A stretch of 64,000 nucleotides of DNA from Tetranychus cinnabarinus (taxonomy: Eukaryota; Arthropoda; Arachnida; Trombidiformes; Tetranychidae): positions 15,314,001 to 15,378,000 of the forward strand of contig WHVY01000001.1 of NCBI GenBank assembly GCA_022266195.1, read 5' to 3'. Under the pieces are notes generated by a model. That model did no database searches. It was given only the letters and a program-made list of their open reading frames with translations, and was not told where the DNA came from. The position numbers and the translations under genes were made by a program. This document shows positions 10,412 to 19,929 of this stretch, piece after piece (position 1 is the first letter of the stretch; every line of letters begins with the position of its first letter).

Positions 10412-11330
10412 ATGTCGTCACCTTCACAATCGCCTAAACCTCTATCCCCCATCACCACTCCACCTTCACCTTCATTCGCCAATCCGTTGAAAGATATTCA
10501 GCTGAAAAGCTCAATGAACGCCCTAAAGGAGAACTATCTTCGATCAAAGATTACTAAAGGTATGCTTGTTTGTATTTTCATTACCATGTATCATATTTAT
10601 ATTTAATTTCGTCTTGCTACCCATATTTCAATTTACCATTCTACATTAACCGTCTGTTTATCTCTTTTTCCTGTAATTTTTCCCTCAATTTTCGTTTCTG
10701 TTCTGCAGACTATGAGACTTTATCTGAAGAAATTCAAAGACTGCAGAAAAAGAATGAAGAGCTTGAATTTGAAAATAACGAGTTTCGAGAGACTATCGAT
10801 TATCTCAACTGTGAAAAACAAATAATTGAAGAAGACAAGAAAGAATTCGAGGAACAGTTGGCGAAGGAGATAATCACTCGCACTGAGATTGAGGCCAAAC
10901 TGCAACAAGCATACAACAAGATTCAATCATTAGAGTAAGTTTATCTTTATTTTGGGCTCCAAATGCTACTAAAATATTAGCAAAATTTTATTCACTTATC
11001 TTTTTGGGAACCAGTTTACCTGGGCAATCATATTAATCATTTTTCATTATTTTTTTATCCTACTTTAGAAATGAAATTGAGAGCCTCGGGAAAGAGGTTA
11101 AAGATAGAAATGATGAACTTGATAAATTGGATAAAAGGTATATCAAACATCGAGCCATCTGGGAAGAGAACGAAAGACGGGCAGAAGATGAAATTAAAAG
11201 GTTGGACCAATTTATTGACGAAATGAAAAGTATTCTTAAAGGCAATTATGACATTGTATCTAAATGTAAACCTCTGGAGCTAATGTTTCAAAAGTTAATT
11301 GAAACGAACCAATCTGGAGAAAACGATTGA
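10412..11330 (+). CDS. Coiled-coil protein, family not recognised
   Basis: Three exons, 10412-10559, 10709-10934 and 11069-11330, join in phase to 211 codons. The donors read AAAG/GTATGC and TAGA/GTAAGT; the acceptors read TCTGCAG and ACTTTAG. The first 48 residues are Ser/Pro-rich (SPSQSPKPLSP) and probably disordered. From about residue 50 to 190 the protein is a nearly continuous acidic/basic coiled coil (EEIQRLQKKNEELEFENNEF). The last 20 residues form a short Leu-rich tail. There is no signal peptide or membrane segment, so it is probably cytosolic or cytoskeletal. It could be a NudE-like or centrosomal adaptor, but the sequence alone does not decide. It converges with ALG5. Confidence 0.8.
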
Positions 11331-11731
11331 AATCTCATTTGTTTTTAATTGAAACTCACATTAATGCGACCTGATTTTCCCTTTTTCAGTACTGTTCCAA
11401 TGTTTTTGTATTTCACATCACATTGTAACACAATGACTTGAAGCAACCATTTTTATTGTTTATTTATTCTTATGTTCTTTGTATCCTGATTGCTTGTTAA
11501 AACTTTAAATGTACACGAAAATATCCATTCTAATTATCTAAAATTATCAATTTCATTTTACTTTCCCGCTTGACAAGAATCAAGATTTAGATTAACCGCT
11601 GAGGATTGCATGGAAATGTTGCTTTTAAAAGACAAAGATTAAACAAGATGTATTTATTAAATCGTTAATCATTTTCGCATCTCGATAAAAACAGTTTTGG
11701 AAAATTCATCGTCATACAAAAATTATTTAAC
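11331..11731. other. Convergent 3' region between the coiled-coil gene and ALG5
   Basis: It holds the 3' UTRs of both genes. TTTATT at about 11651-11656 is an AATAAA poly(A) signal on the minus strand for ALG5. No other gene was seen. Confidence 0.5.
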
Positions 11732-12817
11732 CTAAAACGTTTTCTCTTTAATATCTTTATCCTTGATCACGGGGAATGTCCAAGCTCCAATGGTATACAT
11801 CATACAAATACTCAGTACATCTTTTCCCATTTGTAACCAACTGAACACTGGTACAATCTTTGATCCGTCAATTTCGGTCCAATTGACTGCCGTTTCACCG
11901 ATATTACAATTAATCCTTTCAGCAAGGTAAAGCAGTTCAACATCGAAAGCCCATTTTTCCACATGCATGTAATTGAAAAGAATACGAGCAATGTTTCGAC
12001 CAAACATTTTAAATCCACATTGTGTGTCTTTAACACTGCGTACTGTAAAAAACCAAACCACAAAATGGAAACCAAGCATCAAAATAGTTCTAAAAATAGA
12101 TCTACTGGCCATAGCTTGTCGTTCTAGGTGAGCTCTGGATCCAATTGCAATGGAATTGATTAAGTCGACCTCATTGTCTGTCGATTGGTACAAATAATTT
12201 TCCAATTTTTCAATATCACCAAATTTAGTTGCGCCGTCAGCATCTGCAAACAATATCAATTTTCCTCGGGCAGAGAGGACACCTAAACGAACTGCTCCTC
12301 CTTTACCTCGATTTTTGGTTGCTGTCAGAACTCTCACTTTATCTGTCCCATATTTACGTGAATATTGGAGAGCAATTTGTGTTGTTTTATCACGAGAACC
12401 ATCGTCAACAATAATAATCTCGTATGTGAACTTTTCTCCTTTCGGACAACTCCATGTAACATCTGATGTGCCAACATCTTTCACTTTAGAGTCTACTTTA
12501 GATGACTGATTGATTGTTTCATTTGATCGTCTCTCTAAATAATCGAGAGCCTCATCCAACATAGAAGGTAACCGGAGCTCCTCGTTATAAGCTGGAATAA
12601 TAACAGATAAATATTTTTCACTTTTAGATGGTATTTCCTTCTCCTTGTCACTCATTAACGGAGGAAAAGGTAAACGTTCTTTTGTGATTGGATCTAAATA
12701 ATGTCTTTCATCTTCATAGACAATTATCTTTGGTTTACCCGTTGAGTTTAGTTTAATAGCAAGAAAAATACCCAACAAGGCAATGTACAGAATAACGAAA
12801 CAAACAATTATTAACAT
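11732..12817 (-). CDS. ALG5: Dolichyl-phosphate beta-glucosyltransferase
   Basis: Transfers glucose from UDP-glucose to dolichyl phosphate at the ER membrane, making the donor for the three glucoses of the N-glycan precursor. It is a single exon of 361 codons from the ATG at 12817. The frame is open to 12898 but only through a GTG and behind a TGA, so the inner ATG is preferred. Residues 1-22 are a membrane anchor. The family-2 glycosyltransferase domain shows PAYNEE (about 75), VDDGSRD (about 137), NRGKGGAVRLG (about 169) and the DAD metal-binding motif (about 192). QCGFKMF and the VEKWAFDVELLYLA stretch are typical of ALG5. A polar insert of about 28 residues lies before FTYEIIIVDDGS. It is divergent from GTF2H2. 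Confidence 0.93.
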   Translation of the reverse strand: MLIIVCFVILYIALLGIFLAIKLNSTGKPKIIVYEDERHYLDPITKERLPFPPLMSDKEKEIPSKSEKYLSVIIPAYNEELRLPSMLDEALDYLERRSNETINQSSKVDSKVKDVGTSDVTWSCPKGEKFTYEIIIVDDGSRDKTTQIALQYSRKYGTDKVRVLTATKNRGKGGAVRLGVLSARGKLILFADADGATKFGDIEKLENYLYQSTDNEVDLINSIAIGSRAHLERQAMASRSIFRTILMLGFHFVVWFFTVRSVKDTQCGFKMFGRNIARILFNYMHVEKWAFDVELLYLAERINCNIGETAVNWTEIDGSKIVPVFSWLQMGKDVLSICMMYTIGAWTFPVIKDKDIKEKTF

Positions 12818-13154
12818 GGTAAAGAATATGAAATCGGTGATGAGATGACCAGAGACAATAGAAGCGCGTGAAACGTGTCCCGAGGTTACTTTGGACACGT
12901 TTCAGTGAGAAATATTAGATAAGATACAAATAAATTAATGATGTGGTAAATAAAAACAAAAATTATTAATCTATCAACTGTCGAGCTGGACAGCGCCACC
13001 TACAACATATGGTTTTCTAAAATTAGGTGTTGTTTTGATGAAATGTTTTCTCATGAGTTGTTTTGGTGTTGAAGTTTTATTTATTAATTGAACTAAGTGA
13101 CTTTATAAACTTATACAATTTTTTATTATAAGTTTTCTCTTTTGTTCAGGCACA
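12818..13154. promoter_or_regulatory. Shared divergent promoter region, ALG5 / GTF2H2
   Basis: About 340 bp separate the two opposed start codons. A pyrimidine tract ending in TTGTTCAG just before the GTF2H2 ATG resembles a splice acceptor, so GTF2H2 may have a 5' UTR intron. No TATA box was identified. Bidirectional use is inferred from layout only. Confidence 0.45.
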
Positions 13155-14312
13155 ATGGAAAGAATTGATTTAGACGACGATCAAAAAGGTTACCGCTGGG
13201 AAACCGAATATGAAAAGACATGGGAAGCGATTCGTGAAAATGAAGAAGGACTGCTCCAGCCTTCTGTCAATGATATGATTCACCGAGCCAAAAGAAAGCG
13301 ACTTACCGATCGTAAAAATGTTCGTCTTGGAATGATGAGACATCTTTACATTGTCATAGATATGTCTCAAGCAATGGTTGAAGTTGACTTGAAGCCAACA
13401 CGAATTTATTGTACTTTGAAGATATTGCAATTATTTCTCAATGATTTTTTCGATCAAAATCCAATAAGTCAAATTGGAATCATCGTGACACGGAATAAAA
13501 GAGGTGAAAAAATGGTTGAATCTACTGGTAATCATAAAGCATTAATGGACACTGTCAATAAACTAATGGACGTAAGCTGTGTTGGCGAACCATCACTCCA
13601 AAATGCTCTGGAGATTTGTTTACATTCATTAAAACATCTTCCAGCTCATACAAGTAAAGAAGTTCTGGTAATTTTCGGCTCACTAACAACCTGTGATCCA
13701 TCTGATATTAACGAGACAATCGAAGCATTGGTCAAATATAATATAAGGGCTTCAGTAATTGGCTTAGCCGCCGAAGTCAAAATTTGTCAAAAACTAGCTA
13801 AATCTACTAAAGGAACTTATGATGTTATCCTGGATGAAAATCATTGTAAAGACTTAATATTCGAGCATCTTAATCCTCCCCCGGCCACTGCAAACTCTGA
13901 ATCATCTTTAATTAAAATGGGATTTCCGCCTTATATGAATGATGGAGAGGGTAAACCGGCAATGTGTGTTTGTCATCTCTCTACAAGCGTCAATTTTTCA
14001 ACATCAGGCTACTTTTGTCCTCAATGTGAATCTAAATATTGTGATCTTCCCGTTGAATGTCAAACATGTGGTCTAACTTTAGTTTCATCAACTCATCTTT
14101 CACGATCTTATCATCACTTGTTCCCTGTTGATCTTTTTAACGAAATGGATTTTGAAAATGGCGAAAAATGTTTCGCATGTCAATTAGAGTTAACCAAAGG
14201 TTCTCAGTGTAGTCATTGTCAAAATTTTTTCTGCATTGAATGTGATCTTTTTGTTCATGAGAATATGCACCTTTGTCCTGGTTGTGCCAGTAAACCAGGT
14301 ACGCACAGATAA
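13155..14312 (+). CDS. GTF2H2: TFIIH subunit p44 (general transcription factor IIH subunit 2)
   Basis: Core subunit of TFIIH, the nuclear complex that opens promoters and DNA lesions; p44 binds and stimulates the XPD helicase. It is a single exon of 385 codons, close to the usual p44 length of about 395. The N-terminal segment YRWETEYEKTWE is typical of Ssl1/p44. A von Willebrand A-type domain runs from about residue 60 (RHLYIVIDMSQAM) to about 235. The C-terminal third holds many paired cysteines: a C4-type finger (CPQCESKYC, CQTCGL) and a RING-like cluster (CFACQ, CSHCQNFFCIECD, CPGCAS). It converges with neuferricin across about 230 bp, and an AATAAA lies at 14350-14355. Confidence 0.95.
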   Translation: MERIDLDDDQKGYRWETEYEKTWEAIRENEEGLLQPSVNDMIHRAKRKRLTDRKNVRLGMMRHLYIVIDMSQAMVEVDLKPTRIYCTLKILQLFLNDFFDQNPISQIGIIVTRNKRGEKMVESTGNHKALMDTVNKLMDVSCVGEPSLQNALEICLHSLKHLPAHTSKEVLVIFGSLTTCDPSDINETIEALVKYNIRASVIGLAAEVKICQKLAKSTKGTYDVILDENHCKDLIFEHLNPPPATANSESSLIKMGFPPYMNDGEGKPAMCVCHLSTSVNFSTSGYFCPQCESKYCDLPVECQTCGLTLVSSTHLSRSYHHLFPVDLFNEMDFENGEKCFACQLELTKGSQCSHCQNFFCIECDLFVHENMHLCPGCASKPGTHR

Positions 14313-14540
14313 TTGAAACTCAATCTATTTATAAGAAAAGATTTCATTTAATAAATTTCACTTTTTACTTTTGCAAATCATTTTTTGATAAAGTTGTTTT
14401 ACAATTGATATAAAAAAGAATTGCATTGAAATGAATAATAAAATACAATTTGAATTGTGCACAGCCCAAGAATAAATAATATTGAAAATTAAACGTTTAA
14501 ATACTATGCTTTCGAGTTCGCTTTAAAAATACCAATGCTA

Positions 14541-16507
14541 TCAAAGAGGCGATGAAAGTACACACTCGTAAGACTTTGGATCACATTTCGGATATTCTTT
14601 GACTCTAGGATGCTTAAGATCGCCAACATCTTGTTCAATATCAGTTTTGGATGATGCATCAATGCTTTGAGATTCATCTAAATTCCCAGTGACCTCATCG
14701 TCTTCCTCATAATCAATCGCTGGCACAGTTGCTGGACCTTTATCTTTCACACAGGCACACCGATAAGACTTGTCTCTCGGTATATACAACTGCCTCGGTA
14801 CACCGATCCAATTCCTTTTTGTTCCTCCACTCATGTCAGAACACCAGACTCTATGGTAATTTGTTTCAGCATGGAATTCACTATTGCAATGAGGAAATTG
14901 GTCAGTATCTTCCAATGCTTTGGCTTCTTCCTCATCCATTTTTAAATACATAGATTGAACATATTCAACTGCCTTGGTAGGACAACCAGAATCATCATAA
15001 TAAGTTCCAACTAAACGACCAACTCTTTTGTAATCTTTTTCATAAAAATCTTCCCATTGACGGACGCTTGAAAACGAATCGACGGTTAAACCAGTCACAT
15101 CATCGACTAAACCTTCTTCATCAAATTTTCCGGTAACGAAAGCACGAGTGGCATCTTTACCAGAGAAAAATGCATAAGCTCCTCCAGGTCCATAGTGTTT
15201 AGATCCGCTAGATACATCATATACAACACCAAGAAAGGAAAGGTAAATTTTAGCTTCTTTCCCGTCACCCTTGAACTGAGCCAGCTCTTCTTTGGTCATC
15301 AAAATCTCGCCAGTATTTAAGCAGCTATTGCTGACAGCTTTATCTGATTTAGATGCTGGATAAGCTAAGGAAGAACATCAAAAATTAGTACTCATTGGTT
15401 TATAATCTATACAATATATAAAGTCAAAGTATGAAATTTTTGCGTCAAAATTGTGGCTAAACTGAGCGGGTTCCAAGAAAAAAAATTACACAGTCTGAAA
15501 GCCCTGATTCAACTACAACGCCGAAAAATAGAAAACCTAACCTCAGAATCTCATGACCTCTGAGAAATTCATAAAAATAGAGAATGGGGGAAAAAATGTA
15601 GAATCCGTATCCAATAACATTGAGAGAGGGGGAAAAACTTTTTTGTTATTCAGGTTTATGGTTGATTGTTGACCAGGATTTTATGTAAAACTTTGTCATT
15701 TGAGTAAAGAGTAAAGAGGTGACCGGCTTTTTTCACCAGTTTTTTTATCGGTTTTTCACCGTATTGTTTACCATATTGTCCACCACTCAATCCAACACAT
15801 CTACCAAATCAACAAAATCAACAAAATCAAACAACATCACTTTTTAAAGAAACTTTTCTCAACAAAATTGTCCACTTTAGAGTGGCTTTTTCCACCACTT
15901 TTTTCCGCCACATTTTCAAACAAATTTTTATAAGATTATCTACCACCCAGAACTCAGATTCTTGAGAAAATTATTTTCATTTTTATTTTTTTTAATTAAC
16001 CACCTTAATTAATTTATTTGTTGACCACTTTTACACCATCTAACACATCCACTATTAATCACCAAAGTGGTCAAAAATTTGGTGGATTTGGGTAGTGGAT
16101 GATCTTATATAAAAATTGTTTGAAAATGCGTGTGAAAAAAGCCACTCTAAAGTGATGGACAATTTAGTGGACAATTTTGTTGAGAAAAGTTATTTTAAAA
16201 AGTGATGTTGTTTGGTTTTGTTGATTTTGTTGATTTGGTAGATGTGTTGGATTGGGCAATGGACAATACCGTGAAAAGACGGTTAGCACGGGTGGTTAAA
16301 AGAAATTTACGATCAGTCATGATCGTGCCTCAGCTTGTTAAATTTAAATAAAAAGATATACTTACATCCTCTGATTCCATTGTAGACTGTATTACCAAGG
16401 AAAAAAATCAGCTCAATACTTTGATCTTTAATGGAAGGACGGATATAAACAATTGAAATACCAATTAATGGTACCAGTAAACTGATGATTGCTATGATTA
16501 ATTTCAT
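14541..16507 (-). CDS. CYB5D2: Neuferricin (cytochrome b5 domain-containing protein 2)
   Basis: Two exons, 16366-16507 and 14541-15364, join in phase 1 to 321 codons. The donor is GAT/GTAAGT and the acceptor CTTAG/CTTATC; the joined sequence runs into GEILMTKEEL, the expected start of the domain. The first 20 residues are a signal anchor (MKLIIAIISLLVPLIGISIV). A cytochrome b5-like heme-binding fold covers about residues 70-155 (LGVVYDVSSGSKHYGPGG, DATRAF). The C-terminal part has the conserved pattern with CSDMSGG and further cysteines. It belongs to the membrane-associated progesterone-receptor-like group and probably acts as an extracellular or ER heme protein. The 1 kb intron contains a foldback element. 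A truncated copy of its 3' end lies at 61128-61257. Confidence 0.92.
15735..16295. mobile_element. Foldback/MITE-like element in the neuferricin intron
   Basis: The left arm (about 15740-15978) is the reverse complement of the right arm (about 16062-16292), with a loop of about 85 bp. Matching blocks include CCAACACATCTACCAAATC and AACAACATCACTTTTTAAA on the left. Arms are clearly more diverged than those of the element at 9198, with small insertions. It is unrelated in sequence to the other inverted-repeat elements here and has no open frame. Confidence 0.75.
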
Positions 16508-17724
16508 TTCAGTGGTGGGATTAACTCGTTAATTATATCACAAATTTGCTTAAAAAGAAAAAACAACACAATAACAAAGAAAGCAGGTAACCAAACTGGC
16601 AACTTGAAATTGGTAAAAAAACTACATCAATAAAAGTTGTTGGCTGATTAATTAAATTAATTTTAACAAAACTCTAGAAATAAAATAGAAAGTTAAAATT
16701 AGTAAAAGTTGTTTGAAAAAAGCTGTTATTCAATGAATTGATAAATTACTAAATTACGTAAAGAGATCCACTGAAAGTAACTTCAAAACACAACACTGAT
16801 CACCTGATTTTCTATTTACCTGTTGCTAACACAGAAAGTGAGAATCTTTTCACATGCTTCAGTTACTTTTAGTTACACGTATTTTAAGGTTCTTTATTTT
16901 AGTTTTTGATCAACTCGGTCAAGTTATTCGATTATTTTTCTTCATCTCTTAATGCAAAATTGATTAGATTTAGACTTTCAATAAAATTTTGCAGAATTAA
17001 CCGCTGAAAATGACTTATGATCAGCATGACAGATTTTTGCTGAACAGCTGTACGGCTGTAGCCGAGATATTTCAATAAAGCTGTTTTTTGTTATGAAAAA
17101 AGCGAACTATGAACAAATTTTTAGCAACAGGTACGTAAAATAGTTCATTTATTACATAATTAATGCATTATACAAAGACTTCACATCAATTGCTTCCCTG
17201 TGCACCAACGTTGTTTGAACCAACGGTGTATCCTCAAAAATCAGTTTTATTGGTTTCTTATTAATGCAGCAAACTTTTATTTAGTCCAATATTGAGAGAA
17301 AAATTAGATTCTTCAAATCAGGATTTGTTAGTGCCTCATGTGAAAAAGCGAAATACTTTTATCGTTCATCAAAGATTTGTTATTATGGTGCTTGATGAGA
17401 TTAGACTTTGTGAAATTTGATTTTGCTTTGAATTTGAAAAGGGTCTAAAGTTCATTATTAGAAGAATCTCTCGTTTAATTATCTTCTTTATCGTTTTCAA
17501 TGGTTTTTCTTTAATTACAGAAATAGAAAATGGTTCAATGAAATTTAATTTCTCCATTACTTATGTAGGAGTAAAACTGTTTAGTATTAAATCATTTTTA
17601 ATGGTTAAAAATAATGGTTTTTGATTAAAACATATAGTGAGACCATGATTTCATTTCTAATAAAACATTAAACACAGAACAGTGGGCATTTTATGAAACA
17701 AGATAACAAGACTTGGTGAAATTT
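16508..17724. other. Neuferricin upstream region and beta-tubulin 3' region
   Basis: AT-rich spacer with the promoter of neuferricin (minus strand) and, downstream of the tubulin stop, its 3' UTR. TTTATT at about 17275-17280 is a possible poly(A) signal on the minus strand. No coding exon was recognised. Confidence 0.4.
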
Positions 17725-19187
17725 TCAGTTATAATCAGTTTCTTCTTCTCTTCCATCTTCATCTTCATCGGCTGTTCCAACCTCTTGGTATTGTTGATAT
17801 TCAGCAATCAAGTCAGCCATATTAGATTGTGCTTCTGTGAATTCCATTTCATCCATACCTTCACCAGTATACCAATGAAGGAAAGCTTTTCGCCTGAACA
17901 TGGAAAAGAATTGTTCTTGGAGTCGTTTGAATACCTCTTGACTGGCAGTTGTATTGCCGATGAATGTGGCTGACATTGGAAGATCTTTTGGTGGGATATC
18001 ACAGACAGCAGTTTTTACATTATTGGGAATCCAATCAACGAAATAGGCTGAATTTTTACTTTGCATTGCAGTCATTTCATCTTCTACTTCTTTGGTTGAC
18101 ATTTTACCACGGAAAATAGCTGCTACAGCCAAATAACGGCCATGTTTAGCGTCACAAGCAGCCATCATATTCTTTGAATCAATCATCTGTTGTGACAGTT
18201 CATGTACAGATAAACTAGAGAAATTACGAGAAGCTCTTGACATAATTGGAGCAAAACTAGAGACAAAGAAATGCAAACGAGGAAAAGGAACCATGTTTAC
18301 TGCCAACTTCCTAAGATCAGCGTTTAATTGACCAGGGAAACGAAGACAGGTTGTGACTCCGGACATAGTGTAAGATACTAATTGATTGAGATCACCATAG
18401 GTTGGTTCAGAAAGTTTCAATGATCGGAAACAAATATCATGAAGAGCTTCATTGTCAATAACAAAGGTCATATCAGTTGACTCCAATAATTGGTGAACTG
18501 AGAGAGTTGCATTGTAAGGCTCAACAACAGTGTTAGACACTTTAGGTGATGGAAAAACTGAGAAGGTAGTCATAATACGATCAGGATATTCCTCTCGAAT
18601 TTTAGAAATAATTAAAGTACCCATACCAGAACCGGTACCACCACCTAAAGAGTGACACAGCTGAAAACCTTGTAAACAATCACACCTTTCAGCTTCACGA
18701 CGTAAAACGTCCATCACTGAATCAACCAATTCTGCTCCTTCGGTGTAATAACCCTTTGCCCAATTATTACCAGCTCCAGATTGGCCATTAATAAAATTGT
18801 CTGGTCGAAATATGCCTCCTAAAGGACCTGATCTTACTGCTTCCATTGTACCTGGTTCGAGATCAACCAAAATGGATCTAGGAACATAGACTCCCTCTGA
18901 AACGAGTGGAAAAACAGAAATTAATGTAAAGCTGGGTAAAGATTTGGAAGTCACGAATGATGCAATTGATAACTAAATTGATAACACTTACCTCCGGCTT
19001 CATTAAAGTAAACATTAATTCTTTCCAACTTAGAGGTACGGTCATTAGTAACTTTGCTAGAAAGATCATTGATAGCAGTACATCTCCCATTGCCATCAAT
19101 TCCGTGTTCATCAGCAATAACTTGCCAAAATTTGGAACCAATTTGATTACCACATTGTCCAGTTTGAATTTGAATAATTTCACGCAT
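17725..19187 (-). CDS. Divergent beta-tubulin
   Basis: Microtubule subunit that pairs with alpha-tubulin. Two exons, 18992-19187 and 17725-18896, with a 95-bp intron, encode 455 residues. The start MREI is the family's N-terminal signature. The GTP-binding loop GGGTGSGMGTLIISKIREEYPDR is intact, as are AGNNWAKG and WIPNNVKTAVCD. It departs from ordinary beta-tubulin in several places. Ten extra residues lie between HGID and LERINVYFNEA, in the loop after the first helix. The M-loop region reads FAPIMSRASRNFSSLSVHEL instead of the usual form. The tail is acidic but ends in TDYN. Total length is ten residues over the usual 445, all explained by the insert. A specialised, perhaps germline, isotype is likely; the specific ortholog is not determined. 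Confidence 0.95.
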
Positions 19188-19929
19188 TTTTATTAAAAAA
19201 TTTGAAGATAAAAAACTCACAAGGTATTAATAGCAGGAATTTAAAAACAATTAAAAAATTACACTGAAAGCTGGACGGGTAAAATTGTAAATTGACTGTA
19301 AAACTGTAAAAACGAGCAGAAGATTGGGTAATCAAAAGGTGAAACTTGGTTCTCTTCCTGAGTAATTTCAATTGATGATGATGTTGGTGGTGGTGGTGGA
19401 AGTGATGATGAAGATGAAAAGGTAACAGTCAATATGGAATCAAACTGTTTCTCAATTTAAATAATCAAGCAAGAAAGGGAATTTAAGATAACTGAAAGTG
19501 ACAACAAATTGAATTCGGTGTTTTAAGCCTTCGTTACCTAGGCTAGCAACGCTACAGTGATTGGCTGTCTCAGTTTCTGGTAATTGTTAACAACTAAAAC
19601 GTAATTTGATTTGATCAGATGAACCGTTGTTTTAGTAACTTTATTCACTCTTTCTTTTCTTTCTTTCTTCTCTTCCTCTCTTTCGCTTTCCTTCTTTCTC
19701 CCTCTCGCATCTCAACAACCAATAATGTCTGGTTTCTTGAAATGATGATTGATAAACATGTGTTTAATGAAAAGAGACAATTTTCAATTAAATATTAACG
19801 GCTTTTTGTGGCGGTTAATTTTTTTATCTTCAATTGTATTTACAATGTATAAAATGAATTGATCAATATTAACAAACATTTTTTTCTGTGCGTTCTTCCA
19901 GATTTTTTAAGATATTAAGTTATGTCATA
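19188..19929. other. Tubulin promoter and receptor 3' UTR region
   Basis: Between the tubulin ATG and the stop codon of the ROR-type receptor, both on the minus strand. It includes a GGT/GAT-rich simple stretch (19376-19412) and a long CT-rich stretch (19650-19710). No gene was recognised. Confidence 0.4.

Noticed and set aside
11812..12075. Minus-strand open frame inside ALG5 in another frame
   Set aside because: Overlaps the conserved ALG5 coding frame entirely.
12229..12509. Plus-strand open frames opposite ALG5
   Set aside because: They are antisense shadows of a well-supported glycosyltransferase.
12818..12898. 27 extra N-terminal residues for ALG5
   Set aside because: They need a GTG start directly after an in-frame TGA; the ATG at 12817 begins the membrane anchor properly.
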